NCBI GenBank assembly: GCA_902787185.1
Contig: CADAFP010000023.1
Location: 26,409 to 90,408, forward strand
Reading direction: 5' to 3'
Origin: an uncultured Bacteroidales bacterium
GTDB taxonomy: Bacteria; Bacteroidota; Bacteroidia; Bacteroidales; Muribaculaceae
Length of the DNA stretch: 64,000 bases
In this document: in pieces, positions 51,288-60,821 of the stretch
How the letters are laid out: the number at the start of each line of letters is the position of its first letter
How positions within the stretch are numbered: the first letter of the stretch is position 1
Made by a program: the position numbers and the translations under genes
The notes under the pieces: generated by a model
What the model was told of the DNA's origin: nothing
What the model saw: only the letters and a program-made list of their open reading frames with translations
Database searches by the model: none

Positions 51288-52151
51288 ATGGAATATAAGA
51301 CGTTGAACAATGGCTTGCAGATGCCGATGGTTGGCCTCGGTGTCTATGATATCCCTGAAAGGGAAACCCAGCGGGTAGTGGAAGATGCCATATCCGTCGG
51401 TTACAGGAGCATCGACACGGCAGCCATGTACTACAACGAGAGAGGGGTAGGGGATGCCGTGAGGGCATGTGGCGTTCCCCGCGAAGAGCTGTTTATCACG
51501 ACGAAGATCTGCGATTCCTGCTATACCCGGGAAGAGACGATGCGCTCTGTCGATCATTCCATGAAGCAACTTGGCCTGGACTATGTGGACCTGATGCTGA
51601 TTCACTGGCCTGTCGGGAAGCCTGCTGTCATGTGGCATACGCTCGAGGAACTTTATGGGCAAGGCTTGTTCAAGGCTATCGGTGTATCGAATTTCTATCC
51701 CAACACCTTCCCGATGATTGTGAAGGACGCTACAGTCATGCCTGTTGTCAACCAGTGCGAGACTCATGTGCTCTATCAGCAGCGAGCGATGATGGAATAC
51801 CTGCACCCCTACGGTGTGGCCCTGGAAGCATGGAGCCCGTTAGCCGAGGGTAAACACGGCATCTTCAAGAATCCGATGCTCAAGAAAATCGGCGAGCGAT
51901 ATGGAAAGACCGCCGCCCAAATCGCCTTGAAGTTTTTGATTCAAAACGGTATTATCATCATCCCCAAGACCACCCATAAGGAGCGGATGATAGAGAATAT
52001 TGACCTCTTTGACTTTACCCTTACCGATGATGACCTCGGCGAGATACGTCGTCTTGATATGGGCAGGAATGTTACCGGCTGGCCGTCGGATGCGCTCAAA
52101 TACAATCCTGAGAACGATTCTTTTTATAGCGGGCGGTGCGGTGGTCGTTGA
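51288..52151 (+). CDS. Aldo/keto reductase, 2,5-diketogluconate reductase-like
   Basis: 287 residues from the Met at 51288. An AKR5-type reductase: GLGVYDIPE, DTAAMYYNERGVGDAV (Asp, Tyr), ITTKI (Lys), LMLIHWPVG (His) and IIPKTTHKERMIENI. It is cytoplasmic and NADPH-dependent. A -7-like TAATTTTG lies at 51250-51257. Its 3' end overlaps the convergent GH3 gene by 56 bp. Confidence 0.92.
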   Translation: MEYKTLNNGLQMPMVGLGVYDIPERETQRVVEDAISVGYRSIDTAAMYYNERGVGDAVRACGVPREELFITTKICDSCYTREETMRSVDHSMKQLGLDYVDLMLIHWPVGKPAVMWHTLEELYGQGLFKAIGVSNFYPNTFPMIVKDATVMPVVNQCETHVLYQQRAMMEYLHPYGVALEAWSPLAEGKHGIFKNPMLKKIGERYGKTAAQIALKFLIQNGIIIIPKTTHKERMIENIDLFDFTLTDDDLGEIRRLDMGRNVTGWPSDALKYNPENDSFYSGRCGGR

Positions 52152-54435
52152 TGATGCCGTTCCAGTTAAGGCCAAAGGCGAAATCATACAGATGGCCATT
52201 GCTGTCACGATATGGTGTCATATCTTGCGGCACGTCTTCGTTCTGGCGCTCAACGGTTTGCATGTCGGCTGGCATTTGGAACGGCAACAGGCCTTGAGGC
52301 TCAAACAGGCCTGAGATGATGTCGAGTTTGGCGCGATTCTGGATGCCGAAACATAGCAGTATGACGTCGGCCGACGGTTCAAGTTCGGCAAGCACGAGAG
52401 GGCGGCTGGCGTTGAGGGTCACCACCACGGGTTTGTCACCCATGAGGCGTTTGGTCTGCAGCACGAGATCAAGGTCGGCCTCGTTGTGGGTGGTAACCGT
52501 CTTGCCGCGATAGCTGCGGTCGGTAAAGCCTTCCTTGGGGTCACCACCGGCAATGCTCGGCTGGCGGGCACTGGTGGCGGTATATGGGCGGTATTGCAGG
52601 CTGATGGGGACGTAACCGTTGCCCCCTGCTTCGAGGTCGGCCCTGGAGTATCCGAAACCGCCCATCGGCTCATCGATATCGACAAGTGCGAAGTCGGCCT
52701 CAGTGGGGTCGTCAACCACTGTGAAATAGCGTTCCACAAGCTCACGGCGGATGGGATAGTCGGTGCGTTCCTCGTATTTCTCGCCCCAGAATCCCGTCAT
52801 GGCCGGGTAATGGCGCATGGGGAGGTAAACGCGGGATTTTGGCGCTCTGGGCAGGCAGCCGTCGTTGTTCTTGAGCATGACGATGGAGCGTAATTGGGCC
52901 TCGTATCCAGCCTGAATATACTCGGGGTTGCCGACAATGCGTGAGGCCTCCTCGGGGTCAACATAAGGATTCTCGAACAGTCCGAGGCGGAAGCTGTTCA
53001 TCAGCAGCCTGCGTGCGCTGGCCTCAAAACGCTTGCGTGCGCTCTGCTCGCCATGGTCCTTGGCCCACAAGCGGTAGGCTTCGAGAACGGGCTCCTTGTC
53101 CTGATTGCCGCCGAACTGATCCACCCCGGCCAGCAGTGCCCTGTAGTGGCGCTCGGCGACCGTGAGTTGCTCCACGCCCCATGGCTTGCCCCAATGCTTA
53201 TCGACAGCGGGATAATCGCCCGTCACCACCCAGTCGGTGCACACGACGCCGTCAAAGCCGTAACGCTCGCGCAGCAGTTCGGTGATGATGTATCGGCTGT
53301 AGCTCATCGCCACATTCTCGCCGCTGGGGTCGATGCCCCAAGGCACAGTGTAGAACGACATGGTGGCACTCGCGCAACCCGTAGGACCGTCAAGGCGGAA
53401 ACCGCCATTGACGAAAGGCTCAAGACGTGTCTGGAACATCCCGCCGGGATATACCGCATATCGCCCGAAACTGTAGTGCGAGTCCCTGCCGCCCTCCTCT
53501 GAGCCTCCACCGGGCCAATGCTTAATCATGGCATTAACGCTGTGGTAGCCCCAGCCGTCGGCAATTTGTGCATCGCCCTGGCTCGTCTGGAATGCGTCGC
53601 AGTAGGCCTTGGCATAGTCGGTAACCAACTGCGGGTCCTCGCCGAAGCAGCCGTGGTTGCGACGCCAACGCGGGTCGGTGGCCAGATCAACTTGGGGCGA
53701 GAGGGCAGTGGTGATGCCCAATGCACGGTATTCACGTGAAGCGATTTCGCCAAAGCGTCCAACCAACTCAGGGTCCATAATGGCCCCCAGGCCGATGGGA
53801 CGTGGCCACAGCGAAATCTGTCCTCCCGCCCCTGCCAGAAACTCGTCGGCGGTGGCAGTCTCGTTGCGGGGGTCGCTGCTGTTGTTGGCAGGTATGCCGT
53901 GTCCCAATCCTTCCACCAGGGCTTGGACCTGGTTGTTCCATCGTGCTGCGGTGGCGGGACTCTCGACCTTGGTGACCAGCACTGCACGCACGTTGTCGTT
54001 CTCAAGAAACGCACGTTGCACGTCGGTCAGTTCCCATGGCTGGGCGCCACTGTCCTTAAAGGTCTTGCCGTCATAAACGTTTCCAACCGTCTGAGGCACA
54101 GGCTGGTGGCTGCTATACAGCATCAGTCCGGCGATTTCCTCTATTGTGAGCCTGGAAGCCAAGTCCCGGGCACGCTCTTCGGCCGTCAGCCGCCAGTCCT
54201 CATAAGGTTCGAGCTGTCCGCTGCGGTTCAGGTCCTTGAAGGCCAATCTGTCCACAGTGATGATTCCCACACCGCTGTCAGGACTATAGCCCAGCGTTGG
54301 CCCATCCTGTTGCATGACCAGGTTGTAGCCATCCTTTTCCACTATGTCAAGTGCACGATCATTCATCTCGCCATTGCCGGCAAATCCAGTGCAAACCAAG
54401 GTTGCGGCCAGCATAATCCTTAACGTGTTCATCAT
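52096..54435 (-). CDS. Glycoside hydrolase family 3 (beta-glucosidase-type)
   Basis: 779 residues with a signal peptide (MNTLRIMLAATLVCTGFAG). The GH3 N-terminal domain has KHWPGGGSEEGGRDS for substrate binding and FDGVVCTDWVVTGDYP with the Asp nucleophile in TDW. The C-terminal alpha/beta sandwich runs from about 480 (SIVMLKNNDGCLPR). It would release terminal beta-linked sugars in the periplasm; the specificity cannot be read off. The last about 20 residues lie over the end of the convergent reductase, and the tail (ARYKKNRSQDCI) is unlike GH3 relatives, so the 3' end may have been rearranged. Confidence 0.9.
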   Translation of the reverse strand: MMNTLRIMLAATLVCTGFAGNGEMNDRALDIVEKDGYNLVMQQDGPTLGYSPDSGVGIITVDRLAFKDLNRSGQLEPYEDWRLTAEERARDLASRLTIEEIAGLMLYSSHQPVPQTVGNVYDGKTFKDSGAQPWELTDVQRAFLENDNVRAVLVTKVESPATAARWNNQVQALVEGLGHGIPANNSSDPRNETATADEFLAGAGGQISLWPRPIGLGAIMDPELVGRFGEIASREYRALGITTALSPQVDLATDPRWRRNHGCFGEDPQLVTDYAKAYCDAFQTSQGDAQIADGWGYHSVNAMIKHWPGGGSEEGGRDSHYSFGRYAVYPGGMFQTRLEPFVNGGFRLDGPTGCASATMSFYTVPWGIDPSGENVAMSYSRYIITELLRERYGFDGVVCTDWVVTGDYPAVDKHWGKPWGVEQLTVAERHYRALLAGVDQFGGNQDKEPVLEAYRLWAKDHGEQSARKRFEASARRLLMNSFRLGLFENPYVDPEEASRIVGNPEYIQAGYEAQLRSIVMLKNNDGCLPRAPKSRVYLPMRHYPAMTGFWGEKYEERTDYPIRRELVERYFTVVDDPTEADFALVDIDEPMGGFGYSRADLEAGGNGYVPISLQYRPYTATSARQPSIAGGDPKEGFTDRSYRGKTVTTHNEADLDLVLQTKRLMGDKPVVVTLNASRPLVLAELEPSADVILLCFGIQNRAKLDIISGLFEPQGLLPFQMPADMQTVERQNEDVPQDMTPYRDSNGHLYDFAFGLNWNGIINDHRTARYKKNRSQDCI

Positions 54436-54549
54436 CAGAACAACCCCTGTTATTTGTCGTTGAGAAACGTATGAAATGGAAGACTTGGCACATGTTACGA
54501 CCCAGCCATTGACGTCAGGCAGTTCCAGCGTTGGCCAAATCCAATCCGG

Positions 54550-55767
54550 TTATTTTTTCCTGATAAGGTAGGAATTACGGGCGTTCGGCATGTCTTCGGG
54601 GTCAGTCAGTTCCACCTTGTTGCCCGAGCGGTCGATGGCGGCAGCACGGACTTTGGTCTCGAGAGGCTGTTTCTTACTTTGCTCGACCATCGATGCCGCA
54701 GCTTCTTCATACTGCTTGAGAACCTGTTCGACAATATCGCGTTTCTCGGGCGAATAGGTGATGCTCGAGCGGTCAATCTTGACATCGCAGCCGGCATTGA
54801 AGTACCGATAGAGCGAGTCCTCCTTGATTTCCCAGCGGCCTGAGTAGGTGTAAATCACCTTCAGACGCCCATGGAAGGCCGATGACGGGAAGCGTCGCTC
54901 GACGAGCTGCTTGAATGTGTGGTCGCTGTTGAACTTAAAGATTTGCGGCTCTTCGCTTTGTGTCGTCCATTGTCCAACCAGTTTCTTGTCGGTCAGTTTC
55001 TCACCGGTGCGCTTGCGCTTATCCACAAACGCTTGCAGTTCCTCGTCGGTGATGTTCATGATAAACTTGCACCGGTTGCTCATGTCCTGATAATTGTCGG
55101 CGGTGGCGTTGAGGTCATTCTGACGGTTGTCATGGAACCGAATGTACAGGAGCACATTCTCGTCTTGCAGCTTCTTGCGCAGGAAGCCGTACCAGTCAAC
55201 ATCCTTGCCCGTCTTCACCGCAGTGGCAAATAACTGTCTTATCTCTTCTTGATTGACAGGTTTGCGGAAATGGGGAGACGTGTTCAGCATCTGGAATGTC
55301 AATCGACGGTTATGGAAAAACGCCCTTGCCTCGTCGATAAACGACGGGGCGTCGATGCTTTTCCAGATTTCCTGGTTGCTCTGGAACGTCTTCTCGATGT
55401 TTTCGTCAATTCGGTATTCGTTCCCTTCAACATAATAGAGGTAGTCAATCACTGCCTGGATGGTGTCATAGGGAATTTTCTCGATGCTGTCGATGTGTTC
55501 CAGCACGTACATGGCCAAGTCATGATTCTTGGCACTCTCTTCGGCATCGTTCCTGAAAGTTTCAGCATACAGGTCGATGTCATGAATTACCATCATGGCC
55601 ACCTCCCGCCCCTCGGTCTTGCGCTGGTTTCGCTCAATCAGATCAGCCGTACCGAAGGTCAGCAAAATCGAGATGGTGGTACCGATGACACTCAACAGAA
55701 TCTCTCTGGTCACATGGTTGCCATTCTTACTTTTCCCCAAATGGGGCATTTTCACTTTCACGTTCAT
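54550..55767 (-). CDS. Membrane-anchored protein of unknown function
   Basis: 405 residues from the Met at 55767; 55749 (MPHLGKSKNG) may be better because a -7-like box (TACATTTG, minus strand, 55773-55780) lies just upstream. One membrane segment (LLSVIGTTISILLTFGTADL) near residue 25 is followed by a long helical domain. The C-terminal region has GQWTTQSEEPQIFKFNSDHT and VIYTYSGRWEIKEDSLYRYF, which is lipocalin-like. Proteins of this kind occur across Bacteroidales without a known role. Single gene. Confidence 0.7.
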   Translation of the reverse strand: MNVKVKMPHLGKSKNGNHVTREILLSVIGTTISILLTFGTADLIERNQRKTEGREVAMMVIHDIDLYAETFRNDAEESAKNHDLAMYVLEHIDSIEKIPYDTIQAVIDYLYYVEGNEYRIDENIEKTFQSNQEIWKSIDAPSFIDEARAFFHNRRLTFQMLNTSPHFRKPVNQEEIRQLFATAVKTGKDVDWYGFLRKKLQDENVLLYIRFHDNRQNDLNATADNYQDMSNRCKFIMNITDEELQAFVDKRKRTGEKLTDKKLVGQWTTQSEEPQIFKFNSDHTFKQLVERRFPSSAFHGRLKVIYTYSGRWEIKEDSLYRYFNAGCDVKIDRSSITYSPEKRDIVEQVLKQYEEAAASMVEQSKKQPLETKVRAAAIDRSGNKVELTDPEDMPNARNSYLIRKK

Positions 55768-55912
55768 GCCCGCAAATGTACAAAAAAGACTGCATAAAGC
55801 ATTAGTTAAGAGCGGTTTTTTCACAGAAAATTATGAAATGCCTGTAAAGTCAGCATTCACTGGCTCTACAGGCACATCTTATCCTGCAATACGACCAATA
55901 GGTCTCTTAAAT

Positions 55913-58900
55913 TTACTGTGCAACAATGGCATCAACAAGCGTTATAACATCACCGATGTTAATGTGTTCATCATTATTAACATCATAATTATAGCTGTCA
56001 TTGCTTGAAGTGCCTAAGATTCTATCGATGACACAGACAACATCTGCAATATTATTTGACCCGTCGCCATTCACGTCAAGAATAATCGGCATTTCCTCGA
56101 TACGCCAGAGTGAGTTCCAATCAGGTGTGGACATATAATCGTCAACGAGCCCTTCAGGAACATACAAGGTAGTATTGTGACAATATGCGAAAGCCTGTGT
56201 CCCTGTTTTAAATACGTTTGTGATATATGTTTTGATGGAAGTCAAACCTTGACAATCACCAAAAGCATAACTGCCGATACTGGTAACGGATGAAGGAATG
56301 ATGATGTCGGTCAATTTTGTACAATGACCGAATGCCCCACCACCAATTTGGGTAATGGAGGAAGGTATGTTGACTGATTCCAAACTTGAACAGTCATAAA
56401 AAGCATAATTACCGATGTGGGTAACTGAGGAAGGAATGTTGATGACTGCCAATGCTGTACACTGTCGAAAAGCACCTTCACTAATGCTGGTCAAGGAGGT
56501 GGGGATGGTGACATCGGTCAGGTTCTTACAGCCTGAGAATGCGCTTTCACCCATGCTGGTAACGCTTGATGGAATATTGATGGAAGCCATACCACAACCA
56601 CTGAAAGCACTACGGCCGATGCTGGTCACGCCATATTGAATATCGATGGATTCCAAGGCTGAACAGAATTCAAAAGCAGAATACCCGATGCTGGTAACTG
56701 AGGAAGGAATGGTGATGGCGGTCAATTTTGAACAAAGAAGGAATGTGTTATATCCGATGCTGGTCACACCTGATGGGATGTTGATGGATTGCAGGTTTGA
56801 ACAATTAAAGAAAGCATTTGACCCAATACTGGTGACACCATCGGGAATGACAAGAGAGGTCAATCCTGAGCATTCATAAAATGCGTTTTCGCCAATGGCT
56901 ACTACATCGCTGGGTATTATAGTGTTGGCAATACCAACAACCAATGTTTTAGTCGCAGTTTTTATAATGGCAGTGTTGTTGCCGTTGGAATGGTAACAAG
57001 GATTACCGGCATCCACGACAATACGCTGAAGGCCAGAGCAGCCCGAAAAAGGATTTCTGTCAATGGCAGTAACAGAACTGGGTATTGTGACGGAGGTCAA
57101 ACCAGTGCATTTTCTAAAAGCATCATAGCCAATTCTGGTGACTCTCGACGGTATCGTGATGGCGGGTAGGCTCGAACAGCCAAAGAATGCATAATCATCA
57201 ATGCTGGTAACACTGGATGGGATGGTGAACGAAGTCAAGGCTGAACAAGAACCGAAGGTTGATCTACCAATGCTTGTTACGCTTGCCATAAAATTGACCG
57301 ATGTCAAACCGGAACATTGATTGAAGGCATAGTCCCCTATGCTTGTCACACTTGATGGAATCGTGATTTCAGTTAAAGCGCTACAACTCGAGAAGGCCGA
57401 CGAGCCGATAGTTGTAACACTCTCTGGAATGTTGATTGTAGTCAAATTGGAACAATTGCTGAATGCACTATTCCCGATGCTGGTCACAGATTCGGGAATC
57501 TGAATGGACTCCAATCCTGTACAAGAACTAAAAGCACCTAGGCCAATGGCCACTACATCGTTGGGTATGATGGTGTTGGTGCTTCCAAGAACCAATGTCC
57601 TGGTCGCAGTTTCTATAATGGCAGTATTATTCTCGTCGGAATAGTAACATGGGTTACCGTTTTCCACTCTGAGATATCTCTGCTCCGAGATACCAGCAAA
57701 CGCGAAGTTTCCGATTGATGTCACGCTTCGGGGTATGGTAATCTGTTGAAGTTTGCTGCAACCGGAAAATGCGCGAGCTCCTATGGTTTGAAGATTAGGG
57801 GGAAGAATGATGGACGAAAGGTTAGTGCAATTCTCGAACTCATAACTTTCAATCGTTGTCAATCCAGTGAAATATTGCAGTTCATCAAAGGATGTAATTT
57901 TAGTATTGTTCTGGAAAATTTCGTACAGACTTTCCACCATTGCTGCCTCATCTTTACTTAAGGCTCCATCACCGTTCCAGTCCCAGAGTGCAATGCATGT
58001 TCTTCCCACTTCATCACAGGCAAATGTGATGATATCACTCTCTTCCTCGGGCTCTCCCAATGTCAAATGGGCATTGTCACCGTAAATCGACATGGTGATA
58101 AATTGGTCATTGTTGATATTCTGTCGCCATTTATCGGAACCCAAGGCTCTGCTTATCGGCACAAGGGTGTAAACTCCTGGCATCAACGTGTTTTCCAACT
58201 CGAGCGACACGCTTAGTTCTTGGGTCGCTCCTGGTGCCATCCCGCTGATGGTGCTGATTGGGGAAACGACATTATCCAACGACCCGAATGTGCAAAGCCC
58301 GACTGCCTGTTCAAATGTCTGTGTTTCATCAGTGAGGTTGGTAACCGTCATCGCCATCGTGACGGGAATGGACGAGAGGGATGATAGGTTCTCAACGAGG
58401 TCACTGCTCGTCAGGGACAATTCCGTAGTGGTCAGGCGGGGGAAGTACCCGTTGGGAATGGTACTGAAAAAGGCTTCTTGATTGGATGAAAATCCGTGCA
58501 TGGTCTGCTCGCCGGGATAGGTGGGTGTGAGCCGGTAAAAACTGTCGTAGGAACCGTCCCAACCCCAATTGATGTGAACAAATCCATTCCCGTCGTGTCC
58601 GTCAACGACAAAGGCATGGATTCCGCCGCAATAAAGAATGGGGTTCCCTTTCCCAAGATCTTCATAGACCATCGTCTCCCATTCGGTGCTGGTGTACCTG
58701 CTTCGTTCTCTGAAAATGGCATTGTCATAATCGAAATATCTCCTTAGGGCACTGCTCACATTGTGTTCATTGGACCCCGAAGAATAAGGACCGTAATTCA
58801 TTTCAACCGATACGCCGCAATAGAGCATCAGGTTGGCGACGGCTTGCCGTTGCACTTCGGTGGCATTGCTGTCATAGGTATCAAGCATATTGTCCCAATC

Positions 58901-59557
58901 AATGGGAGAACCTTTAGGTATGCCTTCCACATCAATGCCTCTTGCAGTAGTAGTGTAAGACGGAATATATCTTATGACTTCCCTGGTGGAGTGGTTACGG
59001 TGGTAGTACATCACCTGGGCCATGGCAGTGGCAACGCATCCTGTGACGCACCGCATACCAGTGGCTTCATCTATGGGGCAATTGTCGTTGTATGGTTCAT
59101 CTTGGCCCCATTTCGTCGTGAGCAGGGGTTCTACGGCGGGGTAGGAGGGGCTGGACTTTGGCTTTGCCGTTTTGGGGCTCTTGGATGCGTAGTTTATCTG
59201 CTCGGCATAGCAGTCAAGCATGTACTGCAACCCATCGGGCAAGTTGTCGGCATCGAAGTTGCCCTTGTCGGCATAGCCGAGGATTTCATAGGCGCAGTCG
59301 TCGCCCGAAGCGATTACAAAGCCATTGCCGTCACCGATGTTGAACACATAGTAAGGGGCATTCTCCGATGTGCCTCCTCCTTTAAATGCAGGAGCCTGCC
59401 TCATTGTGGCATTCTTCACATTGATTCCCTTCAGCAAGAGAAACTCATGAGCGTTCTGTAGGGCCTGTTGCCGTGAGATGGGATTGGCTTGAACCGCTTG
59501 GATAGACACCATTAAGCCCATCATCACAAACAAGCAAATTCTGGATGGTAGTTTCAT
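55913..59557 (-). CDS. C10 cysteine peptidase (streptopain-like) fused to LRR and dockerin-like module
   Basis: 1214 residues. Signal peptide (1-24). Propeptide (about 25-130) with GFVIASGDDCAYEILGYAD. Peptidase domain (135-370) with the catalytic Cys in TGCVATAMAQVMYYH and the catalytic His in GGIHAFVVDG, then NWGWDG. A beta domain (375-500). One EF-hand (DWNGDGALSKDE) near 520. About twenty BspA-type leucine-rich repeats (550-1130; unit of about 23 residues with IPSSVTSIGDYAF.GCS.L). Two dockerin-like half-repeats at the end (DVNGDGSNNIADV, DVNNDEHINIGDV). It is an exported protease with a ligand-binding surface; LRRs of this type bind host or microbial proteins. Confidence 0.9.
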   Translation of the reverse strand: MKLPSRICLFVMMGLMVSIQAVQANPISRQQALQNAHEFLLLKGINVKNATMRQAPAFKGGGTSENAPYYVFNIGDGNGFVIASGDDCAYEILGYADKGNFDADNLPDGLQYMLDCYAEQINYASKSPKTAKPKSSPSYPAVEPLLTTKWGQDEPYNDNCPIDEATGMRCVTGCVATAMAQVMYYHRNHSTREVIRYIPSYTTTARGIDVEGIPKGSPIDWDNMLDTYDSNATEVQRQAVANLMLYCGVSVEMNYGPYSSGSNEHNVSSALRRYFDYDNAIFRERSRYTSTEWETMVYEDLGKGNPILYCGGIHAFVVDGHDGNGFVHINWGWDGSYDSFYRLTPTYPGEQTMHGFSSNQEAFFSTIPNGYFPRLTTTELSLTSSDLVENLSSLSSIPVTMAMTVTNLTDETQTFEQAVGLCTFGSLDNVVSPISTISGMAPGATQELSVSLELENTLMPGVYTLVPISRALGSDKWRQNINNDQFITMSIYGDNAHLTLGEPEEESDIITFACDEVGRTCIALWDWNGDGALSKDEAAMVESLYEIFQNNTKITSFDELQYFTGLTTIESYEFENCTNLSSIILPPNLQTIGARAFSGCSKLQQITIPRSVTSIGNFAFAGISEQRYLRVENGNPCYYSDENNTAIIETATRTLVLGSTNTIIPNDVVAIGLGAFSSCTGLESIQIPESVTSIGNSAFSNCSNLTTINIPESVTTIGSSAFSSCSALTEITIPSSVTSIGDYAFNQCSGLTSVNFMASVTSIGRSTFGSCSALTSFTIPSSVTSIDDYAFFGCSSLPAITIPSRVTRIGYDAFRKCTGLTSVTIPSSVTAIDRNPFSGCSGLQRIVVDAGNPCYHSNGNNTAIIKTATKTLVVGIANTIIPSDVVAIGENAFYECSGLTSLVIPDGVTSIGSNAFFNCSNLQSINIPSGVTSIGYNTFLLCSKLTAITIPSSVTSIGYSAFEFCSALESIDIQYGVTSIGRSAFSGCGMASINIPSSVTSMGESAFSGCKNLTDVTIPTSLTSISEGAFRQCTALAVINIPSSVTHIGNYAFYDCSSLESVNIPSSITQIGGGAFGHCTKLTDIIIPSSVTSIGSYAFGDCQGLTSIKTYITNVFKTGTQAFAYCHNTTLYVPEGLVDDYMSTPDWNSLWRIEEMPIILDVNGDGSNNIADVVCVIDRILGTSSNDSYNYDVNNDEHINIGDVITLVDAIVAQ

Positions 59558-59600
59558 AACGATTAGGTGTTAGAATTGTTGGTTATACGTGTTGACCTTG

Positions 59601-59630
59601 CAAATCTATACTATTTTTCTGAAATTACAA
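59601..59630 (-). promoter_or_regulatory. Promoter of the C10 peptidase gene
   Basis: On the minus strand TTG (59630-59628), 19 nt, TAGATTTG (59608-59601), 44 nt before the start. Confidence 0.7.
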
Positions 59631-59741
59631 AAAACAGATGATGAAAACCACCCCCTCACGACACGATTTGTAACCCGCCCGGGGTGCGCATTTCGTGGGA
59701 AATGGTTATCTTTGCCCTTTGATAGAAAATAATAGGTGATT

Positions 59742-59950
59742 ATGATGATTGAATGGGACGACGGATTCACGATTAAAGTAATGTTGATAAAGACACGGTA
59801 GTGGTTTCGGCCAACAAAGAGGGCTTGCACTCTTTGGCAAAACAGTTGATGGCCTTAGCTGATTCAGATGTCGGGAGTCACATCCATTATGATGAGTACA
59901 ATTCGTTTGAAAGTGGTTCCAACGAGATGATCATTCAGAAAATTGGATAA
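59742..59950 (+). pseudogene. Imm32-like immunity protein, broken by a one-base deletion
   Basis: The first 12 codons read MMIEWDDGFTIKV, then the frame shifts. Adding one A in GTAATG (near 59780) gives VNVDKDTVVVSANKEGLHSL, AKQLMALADSDVG and HIHYDEYNSFESGSNEMIIQ to a stop at 59950. The block SHIHYDEYNS.E.GS.E.II is typical of the Imm32 family of polymorphic-toxin immunity proteins (about 65 residues). A -7 box TATCTTTG lies at 59707-59714. No toxin gene is nearby. Confidence 0.62.
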
Positions 59951-59994
59951 ATCGCAATTTTGGCAATATTCAAATGGGCTTAAAACAAAATACA

Positions 59995-60519
59995 ATGGAA
60001 ACAGGAATAAGACTTATCATGCTCACTGAGGAACGTGTCATTGCCTTCAAGGAGGAAATGCAGGAGGCGTTTGAGCACGGCTTTCATGGGCATATTAGAG
60101 AAGACGGTGAGAATCAGTGGCAGGTGTTGCCCGATAAGGACTTTTACCAGTCATTGCGGGCCGAGGGTGCCGAGGCCTATGAGGCTATCGATGCCGACGG
60201 CCAGCGTGTGGGCGGTGCCATCATTGCCATCAATGACGGGAAGAAAAGCGGCGAGCTGGCGTTTCTCTATGTGAAGGTTGGCGTGCAGAGCAGGGGCATC
60301 GGCCAGGCCATTTGGAGGGCTATCGAGTCGATGCACTCCGAGGTTGAGGTGTGGGAGACCTGCACCCCCTATTTTGACCGCCGCAATATCCACTTCTACA
60401 TCAACTGCTGCGGCTTCCATGCCATCGAGTTTTTCAACGCCTATCATCGCGACCCGAATATGCCCGAGCAGTTCGACCCCAGCGACGGCTTGTTCGTCTT
60501 TGAGAAACGAATGAAATAA
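59995..60519 (+). CDS. GNAT family N-acetyltransferase
   Basis: 174 residues from the Met at 59995 (METGIRLIMLTEE); the Met at 59974 would add seven. A GNAT fold with acetyl-CoA motif VGVQSRGIGQAIWRAIESM and a C-terminal beta bulge region (FYINCCGFHAIEFFNAYH). Acceptor unknown. A single gene after the broken Imm32-like gene. Confidence 0.88.
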   Translation: METGIRLIMLTEERVIAFKEEMQEAFEHGFHGHIREDGENQWQVLPDKDFYQSLRAEGAEAYEAIDADGQRVGGAIIAINDGKKSGELAFLYVKVGVQSRGIGQAIWRAIESMHSEVEVWETCTPYFDRRNIHFYINCCGFHAIEFFNAYHRDPNMPEQFDPSDGLFVFEKRMK

Positions 60520-60821
60520 CCGCTAACATGTTCTCCGTTGTTCAAATGGTTTGACCACCTGAATGCGGAAGCCTCGCTAATTACAATCTTTACGCGAGCG
60601 AGCATTTTGGCTTGTTTCATGTTTTTTGTAATGATTTACTCCTGCTAATTTGATGATTTTCCGTAGGAAATTGCTATATTTGCAGCGAGATTTGGAAATG
60701 GTGTCCGTTGAAACGCAGTGCTGCCGCTATCTAATCGCTATGGTTGGAACCAAAGACAGTCAATTGACTGATTGGAAATATTTAATCATTTTTTCTAACA
60801 ACATTAACTCTAATTATCGTT
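60520..60821. other. Intergenic region
   Basis: About 300 bp with a possible CTCGC/GCGAG hairpin near 60575-60600 and a -7 box (TATATTTG, 60675-60682) for the phosphatase gene. The TTG at 60650 is 22 nt from it. No gene seen. Confidence 0.5.
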
